A stretch of 64,000 bases of DNA, taken from contig JADGEB010000002.1 in NCBI GenBank assembly GCA_016744595.1, forward strand, positions 96,480-160,479, written 5' to 3'. Source of the DNA: Desulfuromusa sp. (GTDB lineage Bacteria; Desulfobacterota; Desulfuromonadia; Desulfuromonadales; Geopsychrobacteraceae). The notes under the pieces were generated by a model, which was not told the DNA's origin, did no database searches, and worked only from the letters and a program-made list of their open reading frames with translations. The position numbers and the translations under genes were made by a program. This document shows, in pieces, positions 36,101-45,284 of this stretch (within the stretch, counting starts at the first letter, position 1; each line of letters begins with the position of its first letter).

Positions 36101-37513
36101 CTATTTAATAAGGTCGATTGACTGATAGAAAAAGGGGAGTGCCCAGACTGTGACAAAAAAGAAAACAACCCCCATAATTGTGCCGGCTCCAAGTCCTAAA
36201 CCGAACCTTGGTGTTGGCTTGATTTCATCAATTTGAGCTTGGTGCGTGACATGGTCTGCGGCAATTTCTTCTGCTGTTTTCGGCACCAGCTTCCAGCCCG
36301 GCCAGTTATCCATAAACCAATGCTGAACCAACATTAGGTTGACTAGCCAAATCATTGGAATCATTGGAAATTGTTGCGGATGGGAAATCCCTTTCTGAGT
36401 GCCAAGGAAAAGGTGAGACGTGCGGTAATAAACGATGTACAGTAGCACCGCACCAACAATTGTAATCAGAGTTCGGATTGTGACATTGACGGGCATGCTG
36501 AATTTACGTGGCCAGTTGCCAAAGTAAAAATTCAGGAACAATGCTGGCACCAATAGGAAAATTGCCATTTCACCAACGTGCAACCAGCGCCAGTCTGGAG
36601 CAAATCCACGGCGGGTGCCTCGAATTGCCTCACCAAAGGTCAATTCTTGAGCAAAATAGAAGAAGAAATGCATAGCCAGAGCAATTGCGATAATTCCAAA
36701 GAAAGCAGCGAATCGACGAGTCCAGTCGTGTTTAATTAGGTTGAACGGGTAGCGCTCCCAAATTGTTTCAACGAGCCAGACGACAACGGTACAGCACATG
36801 ATCCAGCCAACGTGGAAGTTTCCAGAGACGGTATCAGCAAACTCTTCCCAGTATGGGGGGGCAATTGAAGTGAAATATTGCCAGGGGTGATAGAGGATCC
36901 CCATGTGTGGATGCATGGTGACAAAATAGATTAAGGTGGAAAGGAAGAATGTCAGCATCAGGATTGAAAATCCCTTGGCGGGCTGCTTCATTTTTTCCCA
37001 GGGAGCTTCTTCAAATGCGACAACCCAGGCTGGCGACAACCACGAAGCTATCGCTGCAAACATCAGTATTGCAAGGGAAGCATATTCGATTGCAAAGAAA
37101 CTGGTAATTCCGGGAAGTTTTTCCAGCTGCTCGGGGTTGAAGTAGGCCAACCCGTAATTCCCCAGGAATCCTTCGAAGAAGCCTTTGACAAGAAGAAGCA
37201 ATATTCCGACAGACACCGCCGTTAGGGCAATGCCTTTGTAGAGTGGATGCGCTGATTCCAGCCAACTTCTCTTGAAAGGCCAATAGTTGAAAATATAGAC
37301 CATCCAGATCATCATGATCAGCCACCAGCGGCAGTACATGTAACCGACATAGGGGGTGTACATACGCATGTAGCCGCGTGGATCCTGAAAAATCCACCAG
37401 GTAGCATAAAAAACTGCAAACAGTGAAACGATACTTATTAGGGCCGGAACCGGTCCTGACCACCGTTTTACTAGCTTGCGTTCCTCAAGGAATCCCTCAC
37501 CGAATCTTTCCAT
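36101..37513 (-). CDS. Polytopic inner-membrane protein of unknown function
   Basis: 470 residues with about 11 membrane segments (roughly 20-42, 57-78, 93-113, 138-160, 185-206, 233-253, 270-292, 315-337, 345-366, 383-402, 440-462). Unusually rich in Trp, Tyr, Phe and membrane-near histidines (VTMHPHMGILYHPW, NFHVGWIM, LAMHFFFYF, WRWLHVGEM, VQHWFMDNW), which would suit a metal- or haem-binding membrane enzyme as well as a transporter. I do not recognise the family. Preceded by a small 83-residue protein and followed by an exported metallo-hydrolase and a metallochaperone; the set appears to form one operon. Confidence 0.75.
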   Translation of the reverse strand: MERFGEGFLEERKLVKRWSGPVPALISIVSLFAVFYATWWIFQDPRGYMRMYTPYVGYMYCRWWLIMMIWMVYIFNYWPFKRSWLESAHPLYKGIALTAVSVGILLLLVKGFFEGFLGNYGLAYFNPEQLEKLPGITSFFAIEYASLAILMFAAIASWLSPAWVVAFEEAPWEKMKQPAKGFSILMLTFFLSTLIYFVTMHPHMGILYHPWQYFTSIAPPYWEEFADTVSGNFHVGWIMCCTVVVWLVETIWERYPFNLIKHDWTRRFAAFFGIIAIALAMHFFFYFAQELTFGEAIRGTRRGFAPDWRWLHVGEMAIFLLVPALFLNFYFGNWPRKFSMPVNVTIRTLITIVGAVLLYIVYYRTSHLFLGTQKGISHPQQFPMIPMIWLVNLMLVQHWFMDNWPGWKLVPKTAEEIAADHVTHQAQIDEIKPTPRFGLGLGAGTIMGVVFFFVTVWALPFFYQSIDLIK

Positions 37514-37582
37514 AGTTTCCTCCCTGTAGCCTGTGTTTTCCCTCCTGTTGGGTGACAGTACAGCTAATATGAAATCGATTTT

Positions 37583-37834
37583 TTAACTTTTTGGTGGTTT
37601 TAGTTTTTCAGCAATGGCAGCGAGAACTTCCTCCCTGTTATACGGATCCAGACCCATGTTTTTTGCTTCCTCGGCCAGTAACTCTTGGGGGAAATCAGCT
37701 TCGAAGGCGTATTGCACTGGTTCTTGCTTGTTCATCAGGGAGGGACTGAGCGTTTGTGTTAATTCCGCTGTGACTTGTGCTGCCTGAAATAGGGCTGTCT
37801 GGAAAAATTGTTTTCGACTCATTGTTCCTGCCAT
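37583..37834 (-). CDS. Small conserved-looking protein of unknown function
   Basis: 83 residues from ATG 37834, with AGGAGG 5 bp upstream. The N-terminus has SRKQFFQTALFQAAQ, reminiscent of a weak Tat-like start but without a true twin arginine or a long hydrophobic core, and the remainder is acidic and helical (ELLAEEAKNMGLDPYNREEV). It has no cysteines. It sits between the GntR regulator and the polytopic membrane protein; a small partner or adaptor of that protein is a plausible but unproven role. Confidence 0.65.
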   Translation of the reverse strand: MAGTMSRKQFFQTALFQAAQVTAELTQTLSPSLMNKQEPVQYAFEADFPQELLAEEAKNMGLDPYNREEVLAAIAEKLKPPKS

Positions 37835-37851
37835 CAATACCTCCTCTGTTG

Positions 37852-38607
37852 CTATGAAGCCTTTCGTCTGGCGGCCTCAATTGTCTGTGGAAGCTGAATC
37901 TTTTTAAGTTCAGAAAGTGCGACGCTGGTGTTAATGATCTTCTCCTTAGTGCGTTGCACAGACTCTTGAACATCTCTGTTATTCATTGCGTTAAAAATCA
38001 GGACGTAGTCGGCGAATATTTTTTGTTGTTGGACTTCGGCAAAAGAAAAAAAATCTGGAAACATCAAAGAAGAGCTTGCGCAAAAGGATGAAACAACTTC
38101 TTCAATAATTTGGTTTTCAGTGCTTGCCGCAATAATCTGGAAAAAGGACCTTGCTTGTTTCTTGAATTCCCCAATATTGCGACTAAAGATGGCTCGGCTT
38201 AGATTTACAGTGCATTCTTCAAGTTCAGCTAGTGACAGATTGGATATGTTGACCGTTGCAATAGAAACGACTCCAGGCAAAAACAAATATGCAGCTTCAA
38301 GCCGTGCCATAATTCTTTCGTAGGATTCCTCACCAGGTGAGTTGTCGGAATTGTTGATCAGGTATGTGGATTTTAAGTAGTAGCCACTTCCTCTTTTTGA
38401 GACAATCAATCCTTTTGTCTCGATCCGTCGCAGCGCTCCCCTTAAAGTATTTCTGCTGACCTCGAATTCCTCTGCTAGTTGTCGTTCGGTCGGCAGTCGA
38501 TCTCCAATTGCCCAGACATTTGCTAAAATTTTCTTCAATAGCAAGTTTTCAAACCACTCTTCCTTGTTTGATGTGTTGTTGTTTATTGGTGGTGCCAATT
38601 TATCCAT
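37852..38607 (-). CDS. FadR-like (GntR) transcriptional regulator
   Basis: 251 residues. N-terminal winged helix-turn-helix (GDRLPTERQLAEEFEVSRN, wing KRGSGYYL) at about 30-85, then an all-helical C-terminal domain of FadR/FCD size (about 100-240), though its His metal ligands are not obvious. First gene of the 83-residue/membrane/hydrolase/CobW operon with only 17 bp to the next start, so it is probably a self-encoded regulator. A palindrome ATTGGTACTACCAAT upstream fits the TGGT-N3-ACCA half-sites of this family. Confidence 0.85.
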   Translation of the reverse strand: MDKLAPPINNNTSNKEEWFENLLLKKILANVWAIGDRLPTERQLAEEFEVSRNTLRGALRRIETKGLIVSKRGSGYYLKSTYLINNSDNSPGEESYERIMARLEAAYLFLPGVVSIATVNISNLSLAELEECTVNLSRAIFSRNIGEFKKQARSFFQIIAASTENQIIEEVVSSFCASSSLMFPDFFSFAEVQQQKIFADYVLIFNAMNNRDVQESVQRTKEKIINTSVALSELKKIQLPQTIEAARRKAS

Positions 38608-38678
38608 TTATTAATCCATATATTGTTTTTTATGTGATGGCAATTTCACCTTAAAAACTAATGCTATAATTGCTTTAA

Positions 38679-38707
38679 ACTATAATTCAACTTATCGATA
38701 AAGTCAA
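38679..38707 (-). promoter_or_regulatory. Sigma-70 promoter of the GntR/membrane/hydrolase operon
   Basis: Minus strand TTGACT (38707-38702), 17-bp spacer, TATAGT (38684-38679); both hexamers match five of six consensus bases. Start near 38672, giving a leader of about 65 nt before the regulator gene. Confidence 0.6.
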
Positions 38708-38728
38708 CAAAGGGTCTTAATTCTTGAT

Positions 38729-38743
38729 ATTGGTACTACCAAT
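38729..38743. promoter_or_regulatory. Candidate operator of the FadR-like regulator
   Basis: Palindrome ATTGGTACTACCAAT (TTGGT-N3-ACCAA type), about 30 bp upstream of the -35 box, with a further half-site TTGGTC at 38751-38756. An upstream position suggests activation or looping rather than simple promoter occlusion. Confidence 0.5.
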
Positions 38744-39045
38744 TTATTGATTGGTCTTTTGAATATGGTTTAGTTGGAAGAAAATGTGGAGAGATGGAAG
38801 ATGGTTCAGGAAGAACCGAAAAGCTGACTATTTCTTTAAGGAATGCCGCTAAAATTGATAAAACGTGGAAGTTTTGAGGTGATTGACTGGCTTGATTTCC
38901 GTAGAAGCTACTGGTATATCACAAAAAATAACTGTGCTTAGGTAGCACGAAAAGGAAAGCAGACACAGAAGTAGCGGTATGGCATACAATAATCGAAGCC
39001 GATTATAGCTCCCGGAATCTTCAGGATTGAACTTGTCCTACACGG
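38744..39045. other. Gap between the GntR promoter region and the EF-G gene: no gene seen
   Basis: About 300 bases with no convincing gene on either strand. A 27-codon plus-strand frame at 38794-38877 starts near a GGAGAG sequence, but the spacing to the ATG is too short and nothing supports it. No terminator was seen after the EF-G stop. Confidence 0.4.
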
Positions 39046-41112
39046 CTATGTTACCCCAAATTTCTTCAATATTTCGGGAGGAGTTTGATCGAAGTGGGAA
39101 AACTCCATGGTGAAGTTTCCTTGACCTTTGGTGGCACTGCGCAGTTCGGTCATATAGCCAAACATTTCTAGTAGCGGCACGGTAGCGCGGATGAGATCTT
39201 GCCCTGGTCGCGATGTGATTCCCTCGACTTGCCCCCGCTTCTGGTTCAAACTGCTCATGACCCGACCGGTATAATCAGACGGAGCGATCAGTTCCAATGC
39301 CATGACCGGTTCCAGCAGAGTTGATTTGGCATTTTTCAGTGCTTGGGTGATGGCTTTATTTATTGCTGCGGAGATTCCAAGATCAGTTGTCTTGTTGCTG
39401 TTGTATGGAGCCTCAACCAAGCTGAGCTGTAGGTCTGTCAGTGGGTATCCGGCTATTTGTCCAGATTGACAGGCGGTGGTTAGTTTGTCCCTGATCAATT
39501 CTGCTAACTCTGTTGGCCAGTCTTCAAGTAATTGTTCCGGGATGTTAATGCTTGTGCCGCTCTTTCGTTCTGTTGGGTTGATTCTGATCCTGACTTCGCC
39601 GTGATGGATTTTTCCATCAATCTCGCGCTCAAATATTTCCTGTTGTTCGGTTGCACAGCAGACGGTTTCCCGGTAAACAACTTGTGGACGACCTGTCTGT
39701 GTTGCTACACCAAAGTCGGTTTTCAGGCGCTGAACGACAACTTCCAGGTGTAATTCTCCCATGCCGGTCAACAGGGTCTGCCCTGTTTCTGGATCTTCTG
39801 TGACTTTGAAAGTTGGATCTTCCCATTGCAATTTTGCCAATGCAAGTGGCAGCTTGTCCCGGTCATCAAGGGTCTTCGGTTCGACCGCCAGTGAAACAAC
39901 CGGTTCTGGGTATTCAAGTCCTGCCAGCTGTAATGGTAGATCGGGGTTACTGATGGTATCTCCAGTCAGAACATTTTTTAGCCCGGTTGCGGTGACAATA
40001 TCCCCGGCAATAGCTTGAGTGATCCGTTCCCGTTTGTGTGAATGCATACGGAATAACCTGGCAACTTTTTCAATACCTTGAGTACGGCTGTTGTAGACGG
40101 AATCCCCAGGTTTGAGACTGCCGGAATAAATACGCAGATAGCTCAGTTTCCGTCCTTCATCGGCAAGAACTTTGAAAGCTAAGACACAGAGATCACCTGT
40201 GGGATCTGTTGTTACTTGCCATGCTTCCTGTTTGTCGAGTCGGATTGCTGTTGACGGCGGTATGTCGAGTGGTGAGGGAAGCAGGGCGCAGATCATGTCG
40301 AGGAGGGGCTGAATTCCTTTGTTGCGTAGTGCTGAGCCTAGGAGCACCGGATATATTGCACAATCGACGACCCCCTTGCGTAAGGCGGGCAGAAGTCGCT
40401 GTGTTTCAATTGGATTGCCATCAAGAAAATCATGGAGGATGTCATCATCGTAGTCGGCAGCGGCTTCGATAATTTGTTCTCGTTGTTGACGGACTGTTTC
40501 TTGTAACTCTTCAGGGATTTCACCGGTTACCAAGGTTTGCCCCTGATCTTCCTCGCGGAACAGGATTGCTTTTTCTTCGATCAGGTCGATGACTCCATGG
40601 AAATTTTCTTCATTGCCCAATGGAAGTTGCAACAGAATCGGCTTAGCATCAAGCTTTTCGATCAGTGCTTCCAGTACCTGCTGATAGTTGGCACCAATCC
40701 GATCCATCTTATTAATCAAGCAGATGCGAGGAACCTGATAGCGATCAGCTTGTCGCCAGACCGATTCACTTTGTGGCTGAACTCCTTCAACAGCACTGAA
40801 GATGGCAACCGCACCATCCAGTGCACGCAGGGAGCGTTCAACTTCAATAGTAAAATCGATATGGCCGGGGGTGTCGATCAGGTTGAAAGTGTAGTTTTTC
40901 CAGTTGCAGTTGGTCGCCGTTGCGGTAATGGTGATACCGCGTTCTTGCTCTTGTTCCATCCAATCCATTACCGCCAGCCCATCATGGACTTCACCCATCT
41001 TGTGAATTTCTCCGGCGTAAAACAGAATTCGCTCCGATACAGTGGTCTTTCCGGCATCAATATGGGAGATAATGCCAAAATTGCGAATCTGTTGAAGGTC
41101 AGAGTTTGCCAT
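39046..41112 (-). CDS. fusA: Elongation factor G paralogue
   Basis: 688 residues, all EF-G domains. G1 SHIDAGKTTVSERIL, G2 region ERGITITATATN, G3 DTPGHIDFTIEVERSLRALDG and G4 NKMD are intact, so it should be an active translocase GTPase. Domain IV and V hallmarks (EAPYNSNKTTDLGISAAINKA; TKGQGNFTMEFSHF) are present. It is not beside rpsL, rpsG or tuf, the usual location of primary EF-G, so it is probably one of the additional EF-G copies common in Geobacter relatives. Some changes from canonical EF-G are visible, for example near the domain IV tip. Confidence 0.9.
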   Translation of the reverse strand: MANSDLQQIRNFGIISHIDAGKTTVSERILFYAGEIHKMGEVHDGLAVMDWMEQEQERGITITATATNCNWKNYTFNLIDTPGHIDFTIEVERSLRALDGAVAIFSAVEGVQPQSESVWRQADRYQVPRICLINKMDRIGANYQQVLEALIEKLDAKPILLQLPLGNEENFHGVIDLIEEKAILFREEDQGQTLVTGEIPEELQETVRQQREQIIEAAADYDDDILHDFLDGNPIETQRLLPALRKGVVDCAIYPVLLGSALRNKGIQPLLDMICALLPSPLDIPPSTAIRLDKQEAWQVTTDPTGDLCVLAFKVLADEGRKLSYLRIYSGSLKPGDSVYNSRTQGIEKVARLFRMHSHKRERITQAIAGDIVTATGLKNVLTGDTISNPDLPLQLAGLEYPEPVVSLAVEPKTLDDRDKLPLALAKLQWEDPTFKVTEDPETGQTLLTGMGELHLEVVVQRLKTDFGVATQTGRPQVVYRETVCCATEQQEIFEREIDGKIHHGEVRIRINPTERKSGTSINIPEQLLEDWPTELAELIRDKLTTACQSGQIAGYPLTDLQLSLVEAPYNSNKTTDLGISAAINKAITQALKNAKSTLLEPVMALELIAPSDYTGRVMSSLNQKRGQVEGITSRPGQDLIRATVPLLEMFGYMTELRSATKGQGNFTMEFSHFDQTPPEILKKFGVT

Positions 41113-41141
41113 GGGTTTTCCTCTCCAAAATTCAAATCAAG

Positions 41142-42956
41142 TCAAAATTGAAATGTTCCAGATCTGAGCTGTTGCAGGCGTTCTGGTTCGAGATGATTCA
41201 GGGTGAAATACTCCCGTTCCAGCTCTTCGATGTAAAAATGGTCAAGGCCACTGTTGGCTAAAAAATCATTTCGTAGATCAATATCATGGTTGGCGATAAT
41301 TTTCGGAAGAAGTTGGCGCAGATACATTGCTTCCTTTTTGATGTCATGAACTACGGTTTGAAATAGTGTTGGATCAAGGGGAGTACTAATAATGCCACGC
41401 ACCAGAAGCTCATCATTTAGTTCTTTGCAGAGCTCTTCTTGTTCAAATCTGGTATTGTAGCGTGAATAACGGGTACGGATGCGATCCTTGGCATGGCTAA
41501 GGACAATATTGTAAAGCTTCTCTTCACCATCGATCATTTTCAGCTCGGCTGTTAATCTCTTAACGCTAGAAACACCGGCAGCAACCTCATTCAGACCCTT
41601 TTTGAGACACAATAGTTTCTGCCGTCCAAACCGTCCCAGGTAGTGATTAACTATAATATCTTCAAAAAATAGCTTGTCAAAGAGCCCTTTTACTAATTTG
41701 CTAAATTCTTGACGGCTATCCAACAGGCTTCGGAGTAACTCTTCTGTTGGTCGGTAACTTTCCATGAAAGCGATCTGACTGATGTTGGTTGAGGTGCTAT
41801 CGTAGCGGTCAAAAAATGTAATGATATAGGAAAAATCTTCCAGCAACGATAGTGGAGCTCCTTCGCGAATTTGTTCATCGAATAATTGTCCTGTTTCAAG
41901 CAGGAGCTTTTCAAAGCTGTGATCATGGTTGCGGCGGGCATGCTGCTTGGCAAAGAGCAGCTGAATCATGTCTCTCCTGCCAATTCCCTTACGCAACAGC
42001 AGATCATGCAGGATGTCTCTGGCAATTGCAGTGTATTCAGGCTCATGGACAATGCTGCAGACTTCAGCTTTTAATTTGTCATCTAGCGCTGATAACAAGG
42101 CTGAAGGGATTTCATTGCGTAGAGCAAGAGTTTTTAACCGAGTCAGCCGAGCATGTTGTTGCCGATCGATATCGCCCTGCTGATAACATTCAACCAACAC
42201 CTTTTTATAGTCATCAATAATCCGATAATTGTCACGATGCTGATACATCACATCGATACAAACCCGTTCTCGTTGATAGGGATCGACCCCCAAATTGTCT
42301 GCAAGATCCTGAAGGGCTGTCTTGGTGTTTTGTGAAATTGAGCGATCTTGATAATAGAGAGTCTGAAACTCTTGTTGAAAATGCCGGTGATTAATGTCGG
42401 ATAGCCGCACCAGGTAGATAGTGCAATATTCTGGCAGTTGATCAAGTAGAGATTCTGCCAGTTTGGAATCATCTTGACGGTTGAGGTTGGGTATCCGTTT
42501 AAGGGTTTTGCCGAGATAGCGAAGGATCTGTTCTTGACGCAAACGATGAGTTTCATCTGTTAATCCGTTGATAAAAAAGAAATAATTATCAACAGCGTGC
42601 CCTTTGAAAAAAATATCCTCATAGCTCTGTTCGGTATGGTTCAGTTTGTTGATTTCCAGCTGTCCTGATTGATTATAGCCAGCTCCAATGAGCATTAGGC
42701 GGTTGAAAATTCCTCCTTTACTTAGATCTGAGACTGGTTGATCCACACCAAACATATATTCACAAAATGTCCCACCTGTTCCAGCTTGGCGTAAACCGGT
42801 GGGGCTAAGAATAAGTTCGCTGCCTGGAGCAAAAAAACGCAAATGCTGATCTGTTACCTGAAAAAAATGGTGATGTGCGGTTCTGCAGCCAGCTGCGGTG
42901 GCAAAGTACTCAATTTTGTCATTTATTTTGCCATGTAGGCGTAACTCTGTGTTCAT
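41142..42956 (-). CDS. Large uncharacterised cytoplasmic protein
   Basis: 604 residues, no signal peptide or membrane segment, rich in charged residues and Tyr, with long helical stretches in the second half (for example RQLLPKIIANHDIDLRNDFL). The overall pattern recalls an uncharacterised family seen in Geobacter relatives (possibly TIGR04442), but I am not certain. No catalytic motif is obvious. It starts 4 bp after the PhnP-like gene and ends 29 bp before the EF-G paralogue start; the three probably form one operon, hinting at a role near translation or RNA. Confidence 0.7.
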   Translation of the reverse strand: MNTELRLHGKINDKIEYFATAAGCRTAHHHFFQVTDQHLRFFAPGSELILSPTGLRQAGTGGTFCEYMFGVDQPVSDLSKGGIFNRLMLIGAGYNQSGQLEINKLNHTEQSYEDIFFKGHAVDNYFFFINGLTDETHRLRQEQILRYLGKTLKRIPNLNRQDDSKLAESLLDQLPEYCTIYLVRLSDINHRHFQQEFQTLYYQDRSISQNTKTALQDLADNLGVDPYQRERVCIDVMYQHRDNYRIIDDYKKVLVECYQQGDIDRQQHARLTRLKTLALRNEIPSALLSALDDKLKAEVCSIVHEPEYTAIARDILHDLLLRKGIGRRDMIQLLFAKQHARRNHDHSFEKLLLETGQLFDEQIREGAPLSLLEDFSYIITFFDRYDSTSTNISQIAFMESYRPTEELLRSLLDSRQEFSKLVKGLFDKLFFEDIIVNHYLGRFGRQKLLCLKKGLNEVAAGVSSVKRLTAELKMIDGEEKLYNIVLSHAKDRIRTRYSRYNTRFEQEELCKELNDELLVRGIISTPLDPTLFQTVVHDIKKEAMYLRQLLPKIIANHDIDLRNDFLANSGLDHFYIEELEREYFTLNHLEPERLQQLRSGTFQF

Positions 42957-42960
42957 ATCG

Positions 42961-43758
42961 CTATTTCATTATTGCAGGATTAATCTGAAGGTTGAATTGT
43001 TGGCCATCGTAGGCCAGGTTGATTCCGTCAGGAAGTTCCAAATCATGAACAGGGTGATCAACCTCATGACTAAGGTGGGTGAGTACAGTTTGTTTTGCTC
43101 CAATTTTTTGTGCCATTTTAACTGCCTGTGGAATGTTAAAATGGGTATTATGTGGAGTAAAGCGTAGCCCATCCAGAACCAATAGCTCCAAGTCGTTTAG
43201 AAGCGTCAGGGACGTTGGTGGTATATTATTGCAATCTGTCAGATAGGCAAAAGGGCCACAACGATAGCCGAAAGTTTCCATCTTCCCGTGCAACATAGGG
43301 ATTGGGGTCATTTTCAGGTTGAATAGCTCAATTGACTTATTGACTGGATGTAATTCCAGCTGTGGAATGTAGCTGGCAGGCTCAGACTTATCAAAAATAT
43401 AACTAAAACTATTTCTAACTGTAGATAAGGTTTGTTTCGAGCCGTAAAGTGGAATAGGTTTCTTTGAGCGCAGGTTGAAACCGCGCAGATCATCAATTCC
43501 ATGGAGATGGTCAGCATGGCTGTGGGTATAGAAGACGGCATCAATCCTGTGAATATCCTCGCGTAACGCTTGTTGGCGTAGATCGGTTGAGGTATCGATC
43601 AGAATATTGTATTTTCCGTAACTGAGAAGAGTACTACAGCGCGTACGTTGGTTGTGGGGGTGGTCAGAATGGCAAACCGCACAGTGGCAGCCAATGACCG
43701 GGATGCCTGTACTGGTTCCAGAACCGAGAATGGTTATTTTTAAAGTATCTGCCTGCAT
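42961..43758 (-). CDS. PhnP-like metallo-beta-lactamase-fold phosphodiesterase
   Basis: 265 residues. The opening ILGSGTSTGIPVIGCHCAVC is the PhnP signature, including Cys residues that bind a structural zinc in PhnP; LIDTSTDLRQQ and the motif THSHADHLHGID (HxHxDH) give the catalytic di-metal site, and LTHLSHEV near the C-terminus gives a further ligand. Related to tRNase Z and the cyclic phosphodiesterase PhnP; no phosphonate genes are nearby, so a nucleotide or RNA phosphodiester substrate is likelier. First gene of the set ending with EF-G. Confidence 0.88.
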   Translation of the reverse strand: MQADTLKITILGSGTSTGIPVIGCHCAVCHSDHPHNQRTRCSTLLSYGKYNILIDTSTDLRQQALREDIHRIDAVFYTHSHADHLHGIDDLRGFNLRSKKPIPLYGSKQTLSTVRNSFSYIFDKSEPASYIPQLELHPVNKSIELFNLKMTPIPMLHGKMETFGYRCGPFAYLTDCNNIPPTSLTLLNDLELLVLDGLRFTPHNTHFNIPQAVKMAQKIGAKQTVLTHLSHEVDHPVHDLELPDGINLAYDGQQFNLQINPAIMK

Positions 43759-43864
43759 TCTGAAGTTGTCCGGTGAAAAGTTGTAATTAGATTGCTAAAC
43801 TACCATTTTAATTCAGTAGCAGACAACAATTGTTTAAATCTATGTCAGTGGGTAAAGGATAGCC

Positions 43865-44032
43865 ATGACAGAAACGAATCGATCTGAGATTAACAAACTC
43901 TGTTCTCGCTGTATCCGGCAATGTAAGCAGCTGGACAGTATTGTTATGCTTGATTGTCCCCGGTTTCAACCTCGTCCGTTTAAATCAGAAAAATTAAAAT
44001 TTGAGCAGATGGATTTGTTTGATAAGGGATAG
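43865..44032 (+). CDS. Small cysteine-rich protein (55 aa)
   Basis: 55 residues. It has the four-Cys arrangement C-x2-C-x3-C ... C (LCSRCIRQCKQ, then LDCPRFQPRPF), suggesting binding of zinc or a small iron-sulfur centre. It lies on the plus strand between the divergent PhnP-like gene and convergent metX. The ATG is preceded by GGATAGCC, a weak ribosome site. Length and the CPRFxPRPF ending recall small uncharacterised proteins of related bacteria, but I cannot name a family. The Cys spacing argues against a chance ORF. Confidence 0.55.
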   Translation: MTETNRSEINKLCSRCIRQCKQLDSIVMLDCPRFQPRPFKSEKLKFEQMDLFDKG

Positions 44033-44091
44033 GTGAACTTTACCTGTTTAGCTAAGAGCAATAATTTATAATTATGATGGTAGGGGGGGAA

Positions 44092-45204
44092 TCAATCAAG
44101 CTGATCAAGAAATGTCTTAAGCAGGGGGATGTACTTTTCTGGTTCAACCAAAAAGGAATCGTGGCCATAGTCGGAATCGATTAGGTGGTAGTCGGCAGTT
44201 TTGTTCAGCCGTTGTAGTTCCGTTACCAGCTCCTCGGTTTGCTGGGGAGTGTAGAGCCAGTCAGAGCTGAAAGCAAACCAGAGTGATGGGCAATTGATTC
44301 TTTCCAGCGCTTCGCTCAAGGAGTCAAAATTCCAGGTAACATCATAAAGATCAAGGGCTTTTGCCAAATAGAGAAATGAGTTTGTATCGAACTGATCGAC
44401 AAAATTCTTTCCATTGTAATCGAGATAGCGCTCAATTTCAAATTTGCCAAAGAAATCGAACATCCCGTCCCGTACTGAAAAACGCCGCTCAAATTTTAGC
44501 TGCATCGAAACATCTGATAAAAACGAAATATGCCCCACAGCTCGTGCCAGGGCGAGTCCGTCCGCAGGGGGGTGCTCGGGTTGATAGTTACCTTTTTTCC
44601 ACAATGGATCATTAAATACTGCCTGTCGTGCCAAAGCGTTTAGGGAAATTGCCATGGGCGAAGTGCGTCCGGTTCCGGCAATGGGAACGATAGAGCGAAC
44701 CATTTCTGGGAAATGGATAGCCCATTCGATGGCTTGCATTGCGCCCATGGAGCCGCCAACAATTGACAGTAGTGATTTAATTCCAAGGTGATCAAGTAGC
44801 AGTTTTTGTGCACGAACCATATCGCGAACCATAAGAACCGGAAAGCTGAGGCGATAGGGGCGTTGAGTGCGGGGGTTAATGCTGGTGGGGCCAGTTGAGC
44901 CCTTACAGGAGCCGATTGTGTTACTGCAGAGAATGTAATAACGATCGGTATCGAGAACTTTTCCCGGGCCGATCATGTTATCCCACCAGCCAGGCTTGCG
45001 GTCTTCTTCTGTGTGGAGTCCTGCCGCGTGAGCGTTTCCTGTCCATGCATGGGCAACCAGAATTACGTTAGATGCATCCTGGTTTAGTTTGCCGTAAGTT
45101 TCATAGGCTAAGGTCAGGGGGCCAAGCAGACGACCACTTTCAAGCCGGAGCTCAACATCAAAATCTACATATTTTGTAGTCACAATGCCGGTACTGTTAT
45201 CCAA
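44092..45204 (-). CDS. metX: Homoserine O-acetyltransferase (MetX)
   Basis: 370 residues, alpha/beta hydrolase fold. Start is TTG 45204, 6 bp after GGGGA; the nearby ATG four bases upstream is out of frame. The family block [13 protein letters not shown], oxyanion [12 protein letters not shown], nucleophile Ser in [13 protein letters not shown], and the late Asp and His ([12 protein letters not shown]) are present. Acetylates homoserine from acetyl-CoA in methionine synthesis. Controlled by a SAM-I riboswitch and terminator in the leader. Confidence 0.94.
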   Translation of the reverse strand: MDNSTGIVTTKYVDFDVELRLESGRLLGPLTLAYETYGKLNQDASNVILVAHAWTGNAHAAGLHTEEDRKPGWWDNMIGPGKVLDTDRYYILCSNTIGSCKGSTGPTSINPRTQRPYRLSFPVLMVRDMVRAQKLLLDHLGIKSLLSIVGGSMGAMQAIEWAIHFPEMVRSIVPIAGTGRTSPMAISLNALARQAVFNDPLWKKGNYQPEHPPADGLALARAVGHISFLSDVSMQLKFERRFSVRDGMFDFFGKFEIERYLDYNGKNFVDQFDTNSFLYLAKALDLYDVTWNFDSLSEALERINCPSLWFAFSSDWLYTPQQTEELVTELQRLNKTADYHLIDSDYGHDSFLVEPEKYIPLLKTFLDQLD

Positions 45205-45230
45205 CTCATATCCCCTATTGTATAGGCCAA

Positions 45231-45266
45231 CAAAAAAAGCCCTTTCCAGTGTCAGGAAAGGGCCTT
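45231..45266 (-). terminator. Expression-platform terminator of the SAM riboswitch
   Basis: Minus-strand stem GCCCTTTCC/GGAAAGGGC (45239-45247 with 45255-45263), 7-base loop, followed by seven U (45238-45232). It lies between the aptamer and the metX start, as expected for SAM-induced termination. Confidence 0.9.
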
Positions 45267-45284
45267 TTCGATACTTATAGTTAA

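Noticed and set aside
38794..38877. 27-codon frame on the plus strand near a GGAGAG sequence
   Set aside because: Too short, poor spacing to the ribosome site, no recognisable protein character.
39046..41112. Possibility that the EF-G paralogue is a tetracycline-resistance ribosomal protection protein
   Set aside because: G-domain and domain IV/V motifs are those of EF-G, and length matches EF-G; no Tet(M/O)-type features recognised.
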